NCBI RefSeq assembly: GCF_025677645.1
Contig: NZ_CP106879.1
Coordinates: 1,922,001 to 1,986,000 of the forward strand
Direction of reading: 5' to 3'
Source: Curtobacterium poinsettiae
GTDB lineage: Bacteria > Actinomycetota > Actinomycetes > Actinomycetales > Microbacteriaceae
DNA length: 64,000 bases
The notes beneath the pieces are model-generated. The model was not told the DNA's origin, ran no database searches, and saw only the letters and a program-made list of their open reading frames with translations. The position numbers and the translations under genes were made by a program. Of the stretch, positions 36,899-46,133 are shown piece by piece. Within the stretch, counting starts at the first letter, position 1. Each line of letters begins with the position of its first letter.

Positions 36899-37690
36899 TC
36901 AGCAGGCGTCCAGCACCCGCACCATCGCGTCCCGCTCCGCCGGAGCCACCCACAGGCGGTACTTCGCCTTCACCGTGACCTGGTGCTCGATGTAGGTGCA
37001 GCGGAACGCCTTGTTCGCGGGCAGCCAGGTCGCCGCGTCGCCGGAGCCCTTCTGCGAGTTCGACCGGCCGTCGACGGCGAACAGGTTCACCGGGTCGTTC
37101 GCCAGCGCCTGCCGTTCGGCTTCGGTGAGCCGCTGGGCTCCGGTGCGCCAGGCGTTCTCGAGCGCGACGACGTGGTCGATCTGCACGAGCGTCGAGGTCG
37201 TGTTGCCGCGGACGAAGTCGACGGTCGCCCCGGTGTACGGCGAGACGAGGGTGCCCGTGAGGACCTTGCAGCGGCCCTCGCGGGTGATGTCGGCGAGGTC
37301 GCGGGCGAGGACGTCGTTCCGGGTGTCGCACCCGTTGTGGTCGACGTCGAGCCAGGCGCTGCCGAAGTCGCCGGTGCGGTCGTAGCCGGTGCCGGCCGCC
37401 TTGCCCTTGACGGGCAGATCGGCGAGCTGGGTGCGTGCACGGACCGCGTCGGCGTCGGTTCCGCGGCTGACGGTCGGACTGGAGGCGGGGCTCGCCCCCG
37501 ACGACGCCTGCTGCGGTCCGATCGTGGTCGTCTCCACGGCCGTGGGGCCGCCCGCCGCGGTCGTGCCCGCGGCGTCGGCGTCCGGGCCGAGGGCCCCGGT
37601 GGCGTCGAGGGCGTAGCCACCGACGGCGAGAGCCAGGACGACGAGGACGGAGGTCAGGGTGATGCGGCTGCGGCGTCGGCGGGACGTCAT
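36899..37690 (-). CDS. secreted HNH-family (DUF1524) nuclease
   Basis: 263 aa. An Arg-rich head and a hydrophobic segment (ITLTSVLVVLALAVGGYAL) indicate export or anchoring, followed by an Ala/Thr/Ser-rich spacer. The catalytic region contains TLVQIDHVVALENAWRTGA (DH pair) and then NLFAVDGRSNSQKGSGD and WLPANKAFRCTY, the DUF1524-type HNH signature (D-H, N, N-x2-K). Probably an extracellular DNase for nutrient or competition use. Ends 56 nt from the SseB-like gene on the same strand. Confidence 0.85.
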   Translation of the reverse strand: MTSRRRRSRITLTSVLVVLALAVGGYALDATGALGPDADAAGTTAAGGPTAVETTTIGPQQASSGASPASSPTVSRGTDADAVRARTQLADLPVKGKAAGTGYDRTGDFGSAWLDVDHNGCDTRNDVLARDLADITREGRCKVLTGTLVSPYTGATVDFVRGNTTSTLVQIDHVVALENAWRTGAQRLTEAERQALANDPVNLFAVDGRSNSQKGSGDAATWLPANKAFRCTYIEHQVTVKAKYRLWVAPAERDAMVRVLDAC

Positions 37691-37775
37691 GCGGTGGGAC
37701 TCCAGGTGGTGCGGGCGGAACGATGGTGCGGGGCGGAACGTGGTGTGCGGGTCGAACGGCGGCGCGGGCAGCGGC

Positions 37776-40700
37776 TCAGGTCAGCAGGGAGCGGATGTCG
37801 TCGGCGGTCAGATCGTCGGCGAACAGGGCGTCGTCGTCGATCATCGTGGCGAACAGCTCGGCCTTGCGGGCGGCGAGGGCGAGGACCTTCTCCTCGATGG
37901 TGTCCTCGGCGATGAACCGCTGGACGCTCACCGAGCGGGTCTGCCCGATGCGGTGCGTGCGGTCGACGGCCTGGGACTCGGCGGCGGGGTTCCACCACGG
38001 GTCGAGCACGAACACGGTGTCCGCCTCGGTCAGGGTGAGCCCGAACCCGCCGGCCTTCAACGAGATGAGGAACGCCGGGGCGGTGCCCTGCCGGAAGCGC
38101 TCGATGACCTCGGGGCGCTTGCGCGTGGAGCCGTCGAGGTACTCGTAGCCGATGCCACGGGCGTCGAGGGCGTCGGACACCATCCGCAGGAACGAGGTGA
38201 ACTGGCTGAACACCAGGGCGCGACGGCCCTCTGCCGCGAGTTGTTCGAGTTCGTCGAGCAGCAGGTCGAGCTTGGCGGAGGGGATCGGCGTCGCCGGCGA
38301 CAGGGGCGAGTCCGATGACGCCGACCCGGACACCCCGGACGACACCAGCGCCGGCGACAGTGCGAGCATCCGCAGCAGCGTCAGCGACCGGAACACGATC
38401 ATCCGGTTCTTCGACAGGTCGTCGATGAGGTCGAGGACCTTCAGGCGCTCCCGGTTGAGCGTGCGCTCGTACAGCTCGCGGTGCGCGGGGTCGAGCGTGA
38501 CCCGGACCACCTGCTCCTGCTTCGGCGGCAGGTCGGCCGCGACGGCTTCCTTGGTGCGCCGGAGCATGAGCGGCCGGATCCGTCGGCGCAGTCGCCCCGT
38601 GAGCTCCTGCCGGGCCTCGCCGCGCAGGTCTGGGGAGGCGAGGGGCTTGACGTAGTCGTCGCCGAACCGGGTCCAGGTGGACAGCAGCCCGGGCGCGACG
38701 ATGTGGAACAGCGCCCACAGGTCGGTCAGGCCGTTCTCGAGCGGTGTGCCGGTGATCGCGAACTTCACCGGTGCCTGCAGCTCCGACGCCACGCGGTGGG
38801 TCTGGGACTGCGGGTTCTTCACGAACTGGGCCTCGTCGAGCACCAGCGCCGACCACGGCAGATCGGTCCAGGCGCGGGCGTCGAGCCGGAGCAGCGCGTA
38901 CGAGGTGACGACGACGTCCGACGCAGCGGCGGTCCGGGCGACGAGCCCCGGGTCCTTCAGCGACGTCGAGGTCACCGTCGCGACCCGCAGCGACGGCACG
39001 AACTTCGCCGCCTCGGCCGCCCAGTTGCCGACGACCGAGGTCGGCGCGACGACGAGGAACGGGGGAGCGTCGGGCTCCGCGGCACGACGGGCGGCGACCA
39101 TCGCCAGCACCTGCAGCGTCTTGCCGAGCCCCATGTCGTCGGCGAGCACCCCGCCGATGCCGTGCGTCACCAGGAACGACAGCCACGCGTACCCGGCGTG
39201 CTGGTACGGCCGCAGGTCGGCGTGCACGGTGTCCGGCACGGGGACGTCCCCCGGGGGAGTCGCCCCGAGCAGCCCCGAGGCGATCGCCTGCCACCGCTCG
39301 TCGTGCGAGGTCTCGTCGGCCAGCAGGTCGAACTCCGACCACAGCCCGGCGTGCAGCGGGGTCACGGCGATGGGCTGGTCGGGCTCCCACTCGTCCAGGT
39401 CGCGGGCCTCGTCGATGAGCTCCTTGAGCCGGTCGAACGCGGGGTCGGCCAGTGACAGGTACGAGTTGTCGACGAGCTTCAACCGGCGCTGCCGGCTCGC
39501 GAGGGCGGTGAGCAGCGGCGTGAACGGGATCTGCTTGCCGTTGACGCTGACGATGATGCCGAGGTCGAACCAGTCGTGCTTGTCCGACGGCATCGTCGTC
39601 ACGCGGATGTGCGGCCGCCCGCTCAACCGCTCGTAGTCGAGCCGCTCGCCCTGCACGACGGTGCGGACGTCGAGCGACGGCAGCTCGGGCAGGAACTCGT
39701 TCGCGAAGACCGCGACGTCAGCTCCGTCGATGGTGCCGTCCTGGAACCAGTCCAGTCCGCCACCCGGTCCCGCAGGGCGCTCGGGAGTCCCGGCCCGCGT
39801 CGCGTCGTCGGCCTGCGTCGTCGCCGTGGTCGGCTCCACCGCCGCGGCCGGGTCCGCGACGGGACCGCCGGCCGGGTCGTCGGCCGCACGGAGCCCGGAG
39901 AGGTCGGGGAGCGGGCCGTGCAGGGACACCGGGTCCTTCCGACCGTCGACGTGCCAGCGCCAGTGCAGGTGCACGCGGTCGTCGGTGCGCGGCGCCCGTG
40001 CCGGTTCGAACGTCGCGGTGAGCACGAGCTCGGGCGGGGTGCGCTCGGGCAGCTCCACCGAGCCGTCGGAGCTGACCAGCCCGAGGGCTCCGCGCAGCCG
40101 TGGCGACCAGTCGGCCAGGAACTCGTCGACCTCGGCGGTCGGCACCGTGATCCGGGTGCCCTCCAGGAGCATGCGGCGCTGGTCCTCGGGCACCGGTGCC
40201 GGGGTCGGGGCAACGGCGACGGCGAACTCGGGGCTCTCGCGGAACACGTAGACGCCGTGGTCGCCGATCATGCGCGCTGCACCGGGCGGCACGGGGCGGC
40301 CGTCGAGCACGGCACTCGCGCCGATCACCACGGCGTCGTAGTGCCGGGCGACGTCGAGCAGCACCTGGGCCTGCGTGCCGAGCACCGCCCCGCCCTCGCG
40401 CTTGCCGGTGACGAACGCGATGTCGAGCGCCGCGGCCTGCTGCAGGAGCGGCCAGAGCAGGGGGCTCCGGAAGTCGTCGAGGTGCAGCCAGTCGCTCTCA
40501 CCCGGCAGGCCCGCGAGCTGCCCGGCGCGGTGCAGGGCGGCGAGCTGCAGGAACCAGGCGTGCTGCTCGGCACCGACGCCGAGCCGGTTCTGCGAGTAGG
40601 GGAGCGTGCCCCAGGTCAGCTGCCCGCGCACCCAGTTGCCGGCGTCGCTGCGGGTCACCGGCCGGACCCCGAGCCGCACACTGCGGGACGGTGCCGGCAG

Positions 40701-41237
40701 GGCACGGCCGGCGGCACGGGCTCGCGAGGCGAGCTTGGCGGGGACCGCGTCACGCAACTCGAACTGCAGCCCCATCCGGGTGCCCTGCGGGGTGGGCGCC
40801 CGCTCGTCGTCACCGGCGAGGCGGGCGAGGTCGTGCCTCCAGTCCGAGGGCGGCGGAGCCGGCGTCTCCGGGCGTGGGCCGGCGTTCGCGGCGAGGGCAC
40901 GGGCGTTGATGGTGAGGAGCGCGGCCGCGACGTGCTTGCAGTCGCCGCCGAGCGGGCAGCTGCAGGTGCTGCGGACAGGGCGGACGAAGTCGCCGCGCGC
41001 CGGGGTGGTGTCGACGCGGAGTTCGTACGGGTCGTCGGCGGTGCCGGACACGACCGCGGTGACCGTGCCGTCGTGGTCGTGCCAGGTGGCGTCGTCCACC
41101 AGTCCGGCGCGGACGACGTCGCGTGCGCGACCGAAGGTCTGCGGCCCGACGAAGCGGATGACGTCCACGGCGTCGATCATCGGGGCAGCAGGCACGGGAC
41201 CATCGTGCCAGTCACCACCGACGATCCCCGCCGCCAC
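37776..41237 (-). CDS. SWIM zinc-finger SNF2 helicase (RapA/HepA-like)
   Basis: 1153 aa if GTG 41237 is used; GTG 41195 or ATG 41180 (MIDAVDVIRFVG) could be the real start, as no strong ribosome site decides it. The SWIM motif CSCPLGGDCKH (Cys 92, 94, 100, His 102) is N-terminal. The SNF2 core starts near residue 690 with LADDMGLGKTLQVL, then LVLDEAQFVKN, FAITGTPLENGL and the C-terminal lobe with GFGLTLTEADTVF and DRTHRIGQTRSV. This is the usual architecture of actinobacterial SWIM-helicases, thought to act on nucleic acid or RNA polymerase. Not linked to the defence operon 22 kb away. Confidence 0.9.
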   Translation of the reverse strand: MAAGIVGGDWHDGPVPAAPMIDAVDVIRFVGPQTFGRARDVVRAGLVDDATWHDHDGTVTAVVSGTADDPYELRVDTTPARGDFVRPVRSTCSCPLGGDCKHVAAALLTINARALAANAGPRPETPAPPPSDWRHDLARLAGDDERAPTPQGTRMGLQFELRDAVPAKLASRARAAGRALPAPSRSVRLGVRPVTRSDAGNWVRGQLTWGTLPYSQNRLGVGAEQHAWFLQLAALHRAGQLAGLPGESDWLHLDDFRSPLLWPLLQQAAALDIAFVTGKREGGAVLGTQAQVLLDVARHYDAVVIGASAVLDGRPVPPGAARMIGDHGVYVFRESPEFAVAVAPTPAPVPEDQRRMLLEGTRITVPTAEVDEFLADWSPRLRGALGLVSSDGSVELPERTPPELVLTATFEPARAPRTDDRVHLHWRWHVDGRKDPVSLHGPLPDLSGLRAADDPAGGPVADPAAAVEPTTATTQADDATRAGTPERPAGPGGGLDWFQDGTIDGADVAVFANEFLPELPSLDVRTVVQGERLDYERLSGRPHIRVTTMPSDKHDWFDLGIIVSVNGKQIPFTPLLTALASRQRRLKLVDNSYLSLADPAFDRLKELIDEARDLDEWEPDQPIAVTPLHAGLWSEFDLLADETSHDERWQAIASGLLGATPPGDVPVPDTVHADLRPYQHAGYAWLSFLVTHGIGGVLADDMGLGKTLQVLAMVAARRAAEPDAPPFLVVAPTSVVGNWAAEAAKFVPSLRVATVTSTSLKDPGLVARTAAASDVVVTSYALLRLDARAWTDLPWSALVLDEAQFVKNPQSQTHRVASELQAPVKFAITGTPLENGLTDLWALFHIVAPGLLSTWTRFGDDYVKPLASPDLRGEARQELTGRLRRRIRPLMLRRTKEAVAADLPPKQEQVVRVTLDPAHRELYERTLNRERLKVLDLIDDLSKNRMIVFRSLTLLRMLALSPALVSSGVSGSASSDSPLSPATPIPSAKLDLLLDELEQLAAEGRRALVFSQFTSFLRMVSDALDARGIGYEYLDGSTRKRPEVIERFRQGTAPAFLISLKAGGFGLTLTEADTVFVLDPWWNPAAESQAVDRTHRIGQTRSVSVQRFIAEDTIEEKVLALAARKAELFATMIDDDALFADDLTADDIRSLLT

Positions 41238-41317
41238 CCTGTGCGACGAACATCTGACAGGACTACCGTCCAGATCGGAGCGCGACGACCGCGGTCCACG
41301 GAACCGATTGGAAACGC

Positions 41318-41515
41318 ATGCCGGACCGACTGCGGTGGGTACGCGACTCAGCCGACCACTGGAACGGGTGGATCGACGCGGAGGTCGTGTGCGACATCAC
41401 CCGGACCGACACGTACACGGTCGATTCTCCGGACCATTCGCTGACCGGCGGGCACTCGTCCTTCGAGAGCGCGGCGGCACAGGTGCACGGCTGGGTTCGC
41501 TGGACCGGCCGTTAG
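41318..41515 (+). CDS. small hypothetical protein
   Basis: 65 aa. The sequence (MPDRLRWVRDSADHWNGWID, SLTGGHSSFESAAAQVHGW) has normal composition for coding DNA and fills the gap between the SNF2 helicase and the AraC gene. No family recognised. GGAAACGC precedes the ATG. Confidence 0.55.
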   Translation: MPDRLRWVRDSADHWNGWIDAEVVCDITRTDTYTVDSPDHSLTGGHSSFESAAAQVHGWVRWTGR

Positions 41516-41630
41516 GCCGCGGAACGCAACCCGGTTGTACGACCACCGGTCGCTCCCTAGCGTGAGAGGGCAGACCGGGGGCAGCCGGAGGTGACCACAC
41601 CGCTCTGCTCGATCAGGGAGAGGTGTGCAC

Positions 41631-42614
41631 ATGACCGACACGACGGAGTCTCGGACCCCCGCTCACCCGCCCCGTCAGCCGCGCTCGCTCGTCGCCGTGT
41701 CCGGGCAGGACACCGACGAGGCCATCAGTTCGCTCGCCGGCATGTACGCGGGCAAGGCCTGGTACTCCCGCGCACTCGACCAGGACTACTGGTTCAAGTA
41801 CGTCGGCGTCGGTGACGAGCGCCTCAGCATCCGCCGGTCGCAGATGCACGGGTACCTGCGGGGCGACGTCGCCACCGAGGGCGAGGTCGTCGTGCAGTGG
41901 CTGGAACGCGGCGAGGCCCGCGTCGACGTCGGCCGCGACGAGGTCCGCATGCGGCCCGGCGTGCCGACGATGTTCCCGGTCGAGCGCCGGTTCGAGATGG
42001 AGTACCAGGACTGGGACCAGCGCCTGGTGCACCTGCGTCGTGACCTGGTGCTCGACGTCGCCGCCGAGGACCACCTGGTCGACGGCACCATGGCGTTCGA
42101 CACCACGGCCGTGCCGGACCTCACCGCCGTCGGCCTGTGGCGGACCGCCGTGTCCGGCGCGCTCCGAGCACTGCGCGAGGAGGGCGAGGAGTCCCTCGCC
42201 TGGCACGAGGCGCAGCGCGACGTTGCCCGTGCCCTGTTCCGGATGTACCCACTGCAGGCCGACCGGTTCCCCGCCGGCTACGGCACCCGCAGTGACGGTC
42301 GGCTCCGGGCTGCGGTCGAGTTCATCCAGGCGCACGCCCACGAACCGCTCACCGTCGCCGACATCGCGCAAGCCGCGGGGCTGAGCATCCGCGGGATCCA
42401 GGAGTCGTTCCAGCGGGCGTTCGAGCGCTCGCCGATGACGTACCTGCGCGAGGTGCGGCTCGGACGCGTGCACGAGGAGCTGCGGATCCTCGACCCGCAC
42501 GCGACCTCGGTGGCGGACGTCGCCCGGCGCTGGGGGTTCGCGCACATGGGGCGGTTCGCCTCGGTGTACGCGAGCCGGTTCGGGGAGTACCCGCGGGAGA
42601 CGTTGCGGCGCTGA
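41631..42614 (+). CDS. AraC-family transcriptional regulator
   Basis: 327 aa from ATG 41631, preceded by AGGGAGAG. The N-terminal 200 residues are a sensing domain of unknown ligand. The C-terminal 100 residues hold two helix-turn-helix units: EPLTVADIAQAAGLSIRGIQ and ATSVADVARRWGFAHMGRF followed by YRFGEYP-type ending ASRFGEYPRETLRR. Targets cannot be read from the sequence; the nearest leftward gene is an amino-acid permease. Confidence 0.88.
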   Translation: MTDTTESRTPAHPPRQPRSLVAVSGQDTDEAISSLAGMYAGKAWYSRALDQDYWFKYVGVGDERLSIRRSQMHGYLRGDVATEGEVVVQWLERGEARVDVGRDEVRMRPGVPTMFPVERRFEMEYQDWDQRLVHLRRDLVLDVAAEDHLVDGTMAFDTTAVPDLTAVGLWRTAVSGALRALREEGEESLAWHEAQRDVARALFRMYPLQADRFPAGYGTRSDGRLRAAVEFIQAHAHEPLTVADIAQAAGLSIRGIQESFQRAFERSPMTYLREVRLGRVHEELRILDPHATSVADVARRWGFAHMGRFASVYASRFGEYPRETLRR

Positions 42615-42668
42615 GGGCGCGGGCGCTGCCGACGACGGCGTCGGCTGGGCATCGGCTGTCGCTGAGGT

Positions 42669-44081
42669 TCAGCCCTTCGCTGGCTCGGCCAGCTTGCTGT
42701 GCTTCCGCGAGTACCCGAAGTACACACCGAGCCCGATCGCGAACCAGATCGCGAACCGCACCCACGTCTCCCACTGCAGGAACGTGACGAGCCAGAGCGA
42801 CGCGATGACGCCGATGATCGGGATCACGGGCATGAACGGCAGCCGGAACTGGCGGTCCAGGTCGGGCTGCCGGTAGCGCAGCACCACGACGGCCGAGCAC
42901 ACCACGACGAACGCGAGCAGGATGCCGATGTTCGTGAGCTCGGCGACGACACCGATCGGCAGGACACCGGCCAGGATCGCCGACGCGATGCCGAGGATCC
43001 AGGTCACCCGGGTCGGTACGTGCCGCTTCGGGTCGGTCTTCGCGAACCACTTCGGCATCAGGCCGTCGCGGCTCATCGAGAACCAGACACGCGAGGCGCC
43101 GAGCATGAACGTCACGAGCACCGTGACGATGCCGACGATGGCACCGATCGCGATGACGTTGGCGACACCGCCGAGCCCGACCGACGCGAACGCCGACGAG
43201 AAGCCCGAGGCGGGGTCGATGTCGGTGTACTTCTGCATCCCGGTGAGCACGAGGGTCGCCAGGACGTACAGCACCATCGAGATGCCGAGGGACAGCAGGA
43301 TCGCCTTCGGCATGTGCTTGCGGGCGTCGGTGGACTCCTCGGCCGCGGTGGACATCGCGTCGTAGCCGAACACGGCGAAGAACACGGTGGCGGCACCGGT
43401 CATCACGCCGCCGAAGCCGAACGGGAAGTACGGGGAGTAGTTGGCGCTGTTGATGTGGAACACGCCGAGCACGACGATGAGCACGACGAGCGCCACCTTG
43501 ATGCCGACGGCGACGAACTCGAACCGGGCGGCGCTCCGGATGCCGCGCGTGAGGACGAACGCGGTGAGCAGGCACAGGATGATCGCGAAGACGTCGATCA
43601 CGTGGCCGTCACCGGTGCCGGGCGCGCCGAGCATCCACGCGGGCAGGTCGATGCCGAACTGTCCGACCAGGAACCCCACGTAGCCGGAGATGCCGATCGC
43701 GACCACCGCCACGATCGCCGTGTACTCGAGCAGCAGGTCCCAGCCGATGAACCACCCGACGATCTCGCCGAGCACCGCGTAGCCGTACGTGTACGCGCTG
43801 CCGGCCTTCGGGATGAGCCCCGCGAACTCGGCGTACGACAGGGCTGCGGCGGCGCTCGCGACCCCGGCGACCAGGAAGCTGATCAGCACCGCGGGCCCGG
43901 CGACGCCGTTCGCGACGGTGCCGGCGAGGGTGAAGATGCCGGCGCCGATGATGCCGCCGATGCCGATCGCGGTGAGCTGCCACAGGCCGAGGTGCCGTTT
44001 CAGGCCGCCCTCGCCCCCGGCCTCGTCATCGATGGTGTCGATGGGCTTCCGTCGGAACAGGGTGCGTGTCGTCGTCGTCAC
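42669..44081 (-). CDS. APC-family amino-acid permease (cationic amino-acid transporter type)
   Basis: 470 aa from GTG 44081 (VTTTTRTLFRRKPIDTIDDE). Twelve or so membrane segments. The first half holds LWQLTAIGIGGIIGAGIFTL, the glycine-rich TM1 signature of APC transporters, and later segments include VTFMLGASRVWFSMSRDGLM, typical of YfnA/CAT-like permeases. Substrate unknown, probably cationic or branched amino acids. Inner membrane. Confidence 0.9.
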   Translation of the reverse strand: MTTTTRTLFRRKPIDTIDDEAGGEGGLKRHLGLWQLTAIGIGGIIGAGIFTLAGTVANGVAGPAVLISFLVAGVASAAAALSYAEFAGLIPKAGSAYTYGYAVLGEIVGWFIGWDLLLEYTAIVAVVAIGISGYVGFLVGQFGIDLPAWMLGAPGTGDGHVIDVFAIILCLLTAFVLTRGIRSAARFEFVAVGIKVALVVLIVVLGVFHINSANYSPYFPFGFGGVMTGAATVFFAVFGYDAMSTAAEESTDARKHMPKAILLSLGISMVLYVLATLVLTGMQKYTDIDPASGFSSAFASVGLGGVANVIAIGAIVGIVTVLVTFMLGASRVWFSMSRDGLMPKWFAKTDPKRHVPTRVTWILGIASAILAGVLPIGVVAELTNIGILLAFVVVCSAVVVLRYRQPDLDRQFRLPFMPVIPIIGVIASLWLVTFLQWETWVRFAIWFAIGLGVYFGYSRKHSKLAEPAKG

Positions 44082-44157
44082 CCGCCCATGGTGCACCCGG
44101 CGGCGATCCCGCGCACGCACGCGGCCGGACCGCAGGCACCGGGCGTACACCTGGAGC

Positions 44158-44658
44158 ATGCGTCACCCGAAGAGGACCGAGCCCGGCCCCGGCCAGGAGT
44201 CCGTCTGGGACTACCCCCGCCCACCCGCCGTCGAGCGGGTCACCGCCCGTGTCGTCGTCCGTCTCGGCGGCACGGTCGTCGCCGACACGACCGACGCCGT
44301 CCGCGTGCTCGAGACCTCGCACCCGCCGGTCTACTACCTGCCGATGGCCGACCTGGCCGAGGGTGCGCTCGTGAAGGCGTCCGGATCGAGCATGTGCGAG
44401 TTCAAGGGCCTGGCGCGCTACTTCGACGTCGTCGGCGGGGACGGGACGGTCGCGAGCCGTGCCGCCTGGAACTACCCGACACCGGTCCCCGGCTACGAAT
44501 CGCTGCGCGAACGCGTCGCGATCTACCCGTCGGCGATGGACTCGTGCGAGGTCGGCGGCGAACGGGTCCGGGCGCAGGACGGCGACTTCTACGGCGGCTG
44601 GATCACGGCGGACATCGTCGGGCCGTTCAAGGGTGCGCCCGGCACGCTCGGCTGGTGA
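44158..44658 (+). CDS. DUF427 protein
   Basis: 166 aa from ATG 44158 with CTGGAGC upstream. ESVWDYPRPPAVERVT, LETSHPPVYYLPMADL, SMCEFKGLARYFDVV and WNYPTPVPGYESLRERVAIY are hallmark segments of DUF427, a compact beta-rich cytosolic fold of unknown function common in actinobacteria. Full length. Confidence 0.9.
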   Translation: MRHPKRTEPGPGQESVWDYPRPPAVERVTARVVVRLGGTVVADTTDAVRVLETSHPPVYYLPMADLAEGALVKASGSSMCEFKGLARYFDVVGGDGTVASRAAWNYPTPVPGYESLRERVAIYPSAMDSCEVGGERVRAQDGDFYGGWITADIVGPFKGAPGTLGW

Positions 44659-44730
44659 CCCGGCTTCGTCAGGCGGGGCAGCCCTGACCCGGGCCGCCCC
44701 GTTCCGCGCGCGACGGGGCGGACCCGACCC

Positions 44731-44756
44731 GGGCCTCCCGGCCGGACGGCGTCAGC
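44731..44756. repeat. dispersed GC-rich repeat overlapping a stop codon (copy 2)
   Basis: GGGCCTCCCGGCC then GGACGGCGTCAG, matching the copy at 29253-29279 with two substitutions. Its TCA is the stop of the leftward gene at 44752. GGCCTCCCGGCC is close to self-complementary. Confidence 0.5.
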
Positions 44757-45093
44757 GGTAGGCGTACGGCGACCAGAACGGCGGCGGGAACGCACCGCCG
44801 GTCACGATCACGAGCACCTGCCAGACGAGCATGACGAGCCCGGTGCTCCCGATCACGATGCCGATCCACGACCACACCTGCACCGCGCGACGGCGACCCG
44901 CGATCCGGATCGCCCGCCAGCCGCTCAGCACGCACACCAGCCCGAACACCGCGCCGAGCAGCACGTGCCGCACGGTCGACTGCGCGGGCACGATGATGCC
45001 GAGGTAGAACGCGACCGGTCCGAGCAACACCGCGAAGGTCGCCGGGGCGGCCGGCGGTTCGTGGTCCCGAGCGACTGCTCCCATGGACGGCAT
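44752..45093 (-). CDS. small membrane protein
   Basis: 113 aa from ATG 45093 (ATG 45084 also possible). Four hydrophobic stretches: TFAVLLGPVAFYLGIIVPAQ, LLGAVFGLVCVLSGW, VWSWIGIVIGSTGLVMLVW and VLVIVTGGAFPPPFW. No recognised family. Divergent from the DoxX gene. Confidence 0.7.
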   Translation of the reverse strand: MPSMGAVARDHEPPAAPATFAVLLGPVAFYLGIIVPAQSTVRHVLLGAVFGLVCVLSGWRAIRIAGRRRAVQVWSWIGIVIGSTGLVMLVWQVLVIVTGGAFPPPFWSPYAYR

Positions 45094-45174
45094 GATAGCG
45101 AGTGAACCTCGCTTCGAGTGCGTCCAGGTCGCGCAGCGCGAGCACCCGACCGCGGGAACGGGCACCATGGAGGC

Positions 45175-45555
45175 ATGCGTTCCTTCTTCCGCGTCCTGCT
45201 CGGCCTGGCCCTCGTCGTCGCGGGCACGAGCCACCTCACCTTCGCGCGCAAGGAGTTCACGGCGCAGGTGCCCGACTTCGTCCCCCTGGATGACGACACG
45301 ACGGTGCTCGCGTCGGGCGTCGCCGAGATCACGCTCGGCTCGGCCCTGGTGCTCGCCCCGAAGCCGGCCCGCCGCTTCGTCGGCTCGGTCGCCGCGCTGT
45401 TCTTCACGGTGATCTTCCCCGGCAACCTGTCGCAGTGGGTCAACCGTCGCGACGCCTTCGGCCTGGACAGCGACGAGAAGCGCTTCGTCCGCCTGTTCGG
45501 CCAGCCCGTCCTCATCGCGCTCGCCCTCTGGTCGACGCGCGGCCGGCGCTCCTGA
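45175..45555 (+). CDS. DoxX-family membrane protein
   Basis: 126 aa from ATG 45175 with GGAGG upstream. Four membrane helices, with FRVLLGLALVVAGTSHLTFA at the start and FFTVIFPGNLSQWVNRRDAF later, the DoxX/YphA-like pattern. Probably a quinone-linked or redox-associated membrane protein. Its stop overlaps the start of the next gene by 1 nt, so the two are co-translated. Confidence 0.85.
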   Translation: MRSFFRVLLGLALVVAGTSHLTFARKEFTAQVPDFVPLDDDTTVLASGVAEITLGSALVLAPKPARRFVGSVAALFFTVIFPGNLSQWVNRRDAFGLDSDEKRFVRLFGQPVLIALALWSTRGRRS

Positions 45556-46037
45556 TGGGCGCGCCCGCAGGACAGACCGGCCCGGCCACCGGAGCGGGTT
45601 CCGGGACGGGTCCTGGGGCGGGTCCTGCGTCGGGTCCCGATCCGCTCGGGTCCGGCCCGGCGCGCTTCGGTCGGGAGGCCCGGCACCCCCTGGCAGGTCG
45701 CGCTCGTGTCGCGGACGTGGTCACCTCCACCGCGCTGCTCGTCGTGCTGACGGTCGGTGCGTTGGCAGCGGGGTGGGGGATCAGGCTCATGTCGCTGGCG
45801 TTCGTGTCATGTGCGGCGCCCGGCAACACCTGCAACGAGACGCTGGGGGACTCGGTCGTCGTCGTGGGACCGATCGTCGTGGCGGCGGTGCTGGTCGCGA
45901 CGATCGCGGTCTGCGTGCTGCGGCTCGTCCGGCGGCGGCTGACCTGGCCGGTGGTGCTCGTCGGCATGGCGGCGATCGTCGCGGTGTTCTTCGCCTCGCT
46001 GTTGCTCGTCGACAGCTCGGTCACGCACGGCATCTGA
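45555..46037 (+). CDS. small membrane protein with Gly/Pro-rich head
   Basis: 160 aa. A flexible N terminus of Gly, Pro and Ala is followed by three membrane segments (VVTSTALLVVLTVGALAAGW, VVVGPIVVAAVLVATIAVCV, VVLVGMAAIVAVFFASLLLV) and a loop with two Cys (SCAAPGNTCNE). Coupled to the DoxX gene (TGATG). Function unknown. Confidence 0.7.
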   Translation: MGAPAGQTGPATGAGSGTGPGAGPASGPDPLGSGPARFGREARHPLAGRARVADVVTSTALLVVLTVGALAAGWGIRLMSLAFVSCAAPGNTCNETLGDSVVVVGPIVVAAVLVATIAVCVLRLVRRRLTWPVVLVGMAAIVAVFFASLLLVDSSVTHGI

Positions 46038-46133
46038 GGGACTCTTCCCGCACAGGCTGGGTTCGCGGAGCGGCTTTCCACAGAACCCGGACCGCGCCTC
46101 GGGCGGCGGCTTCCGGTTCGGCACGCTGGAGCC

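Noticed and set aside
39576-41444. 622-codon + strand frame opposite the SNF2 gene
   Set aside because: Shadow; the opposite strand has intact SWIM and SNF2 motifs.
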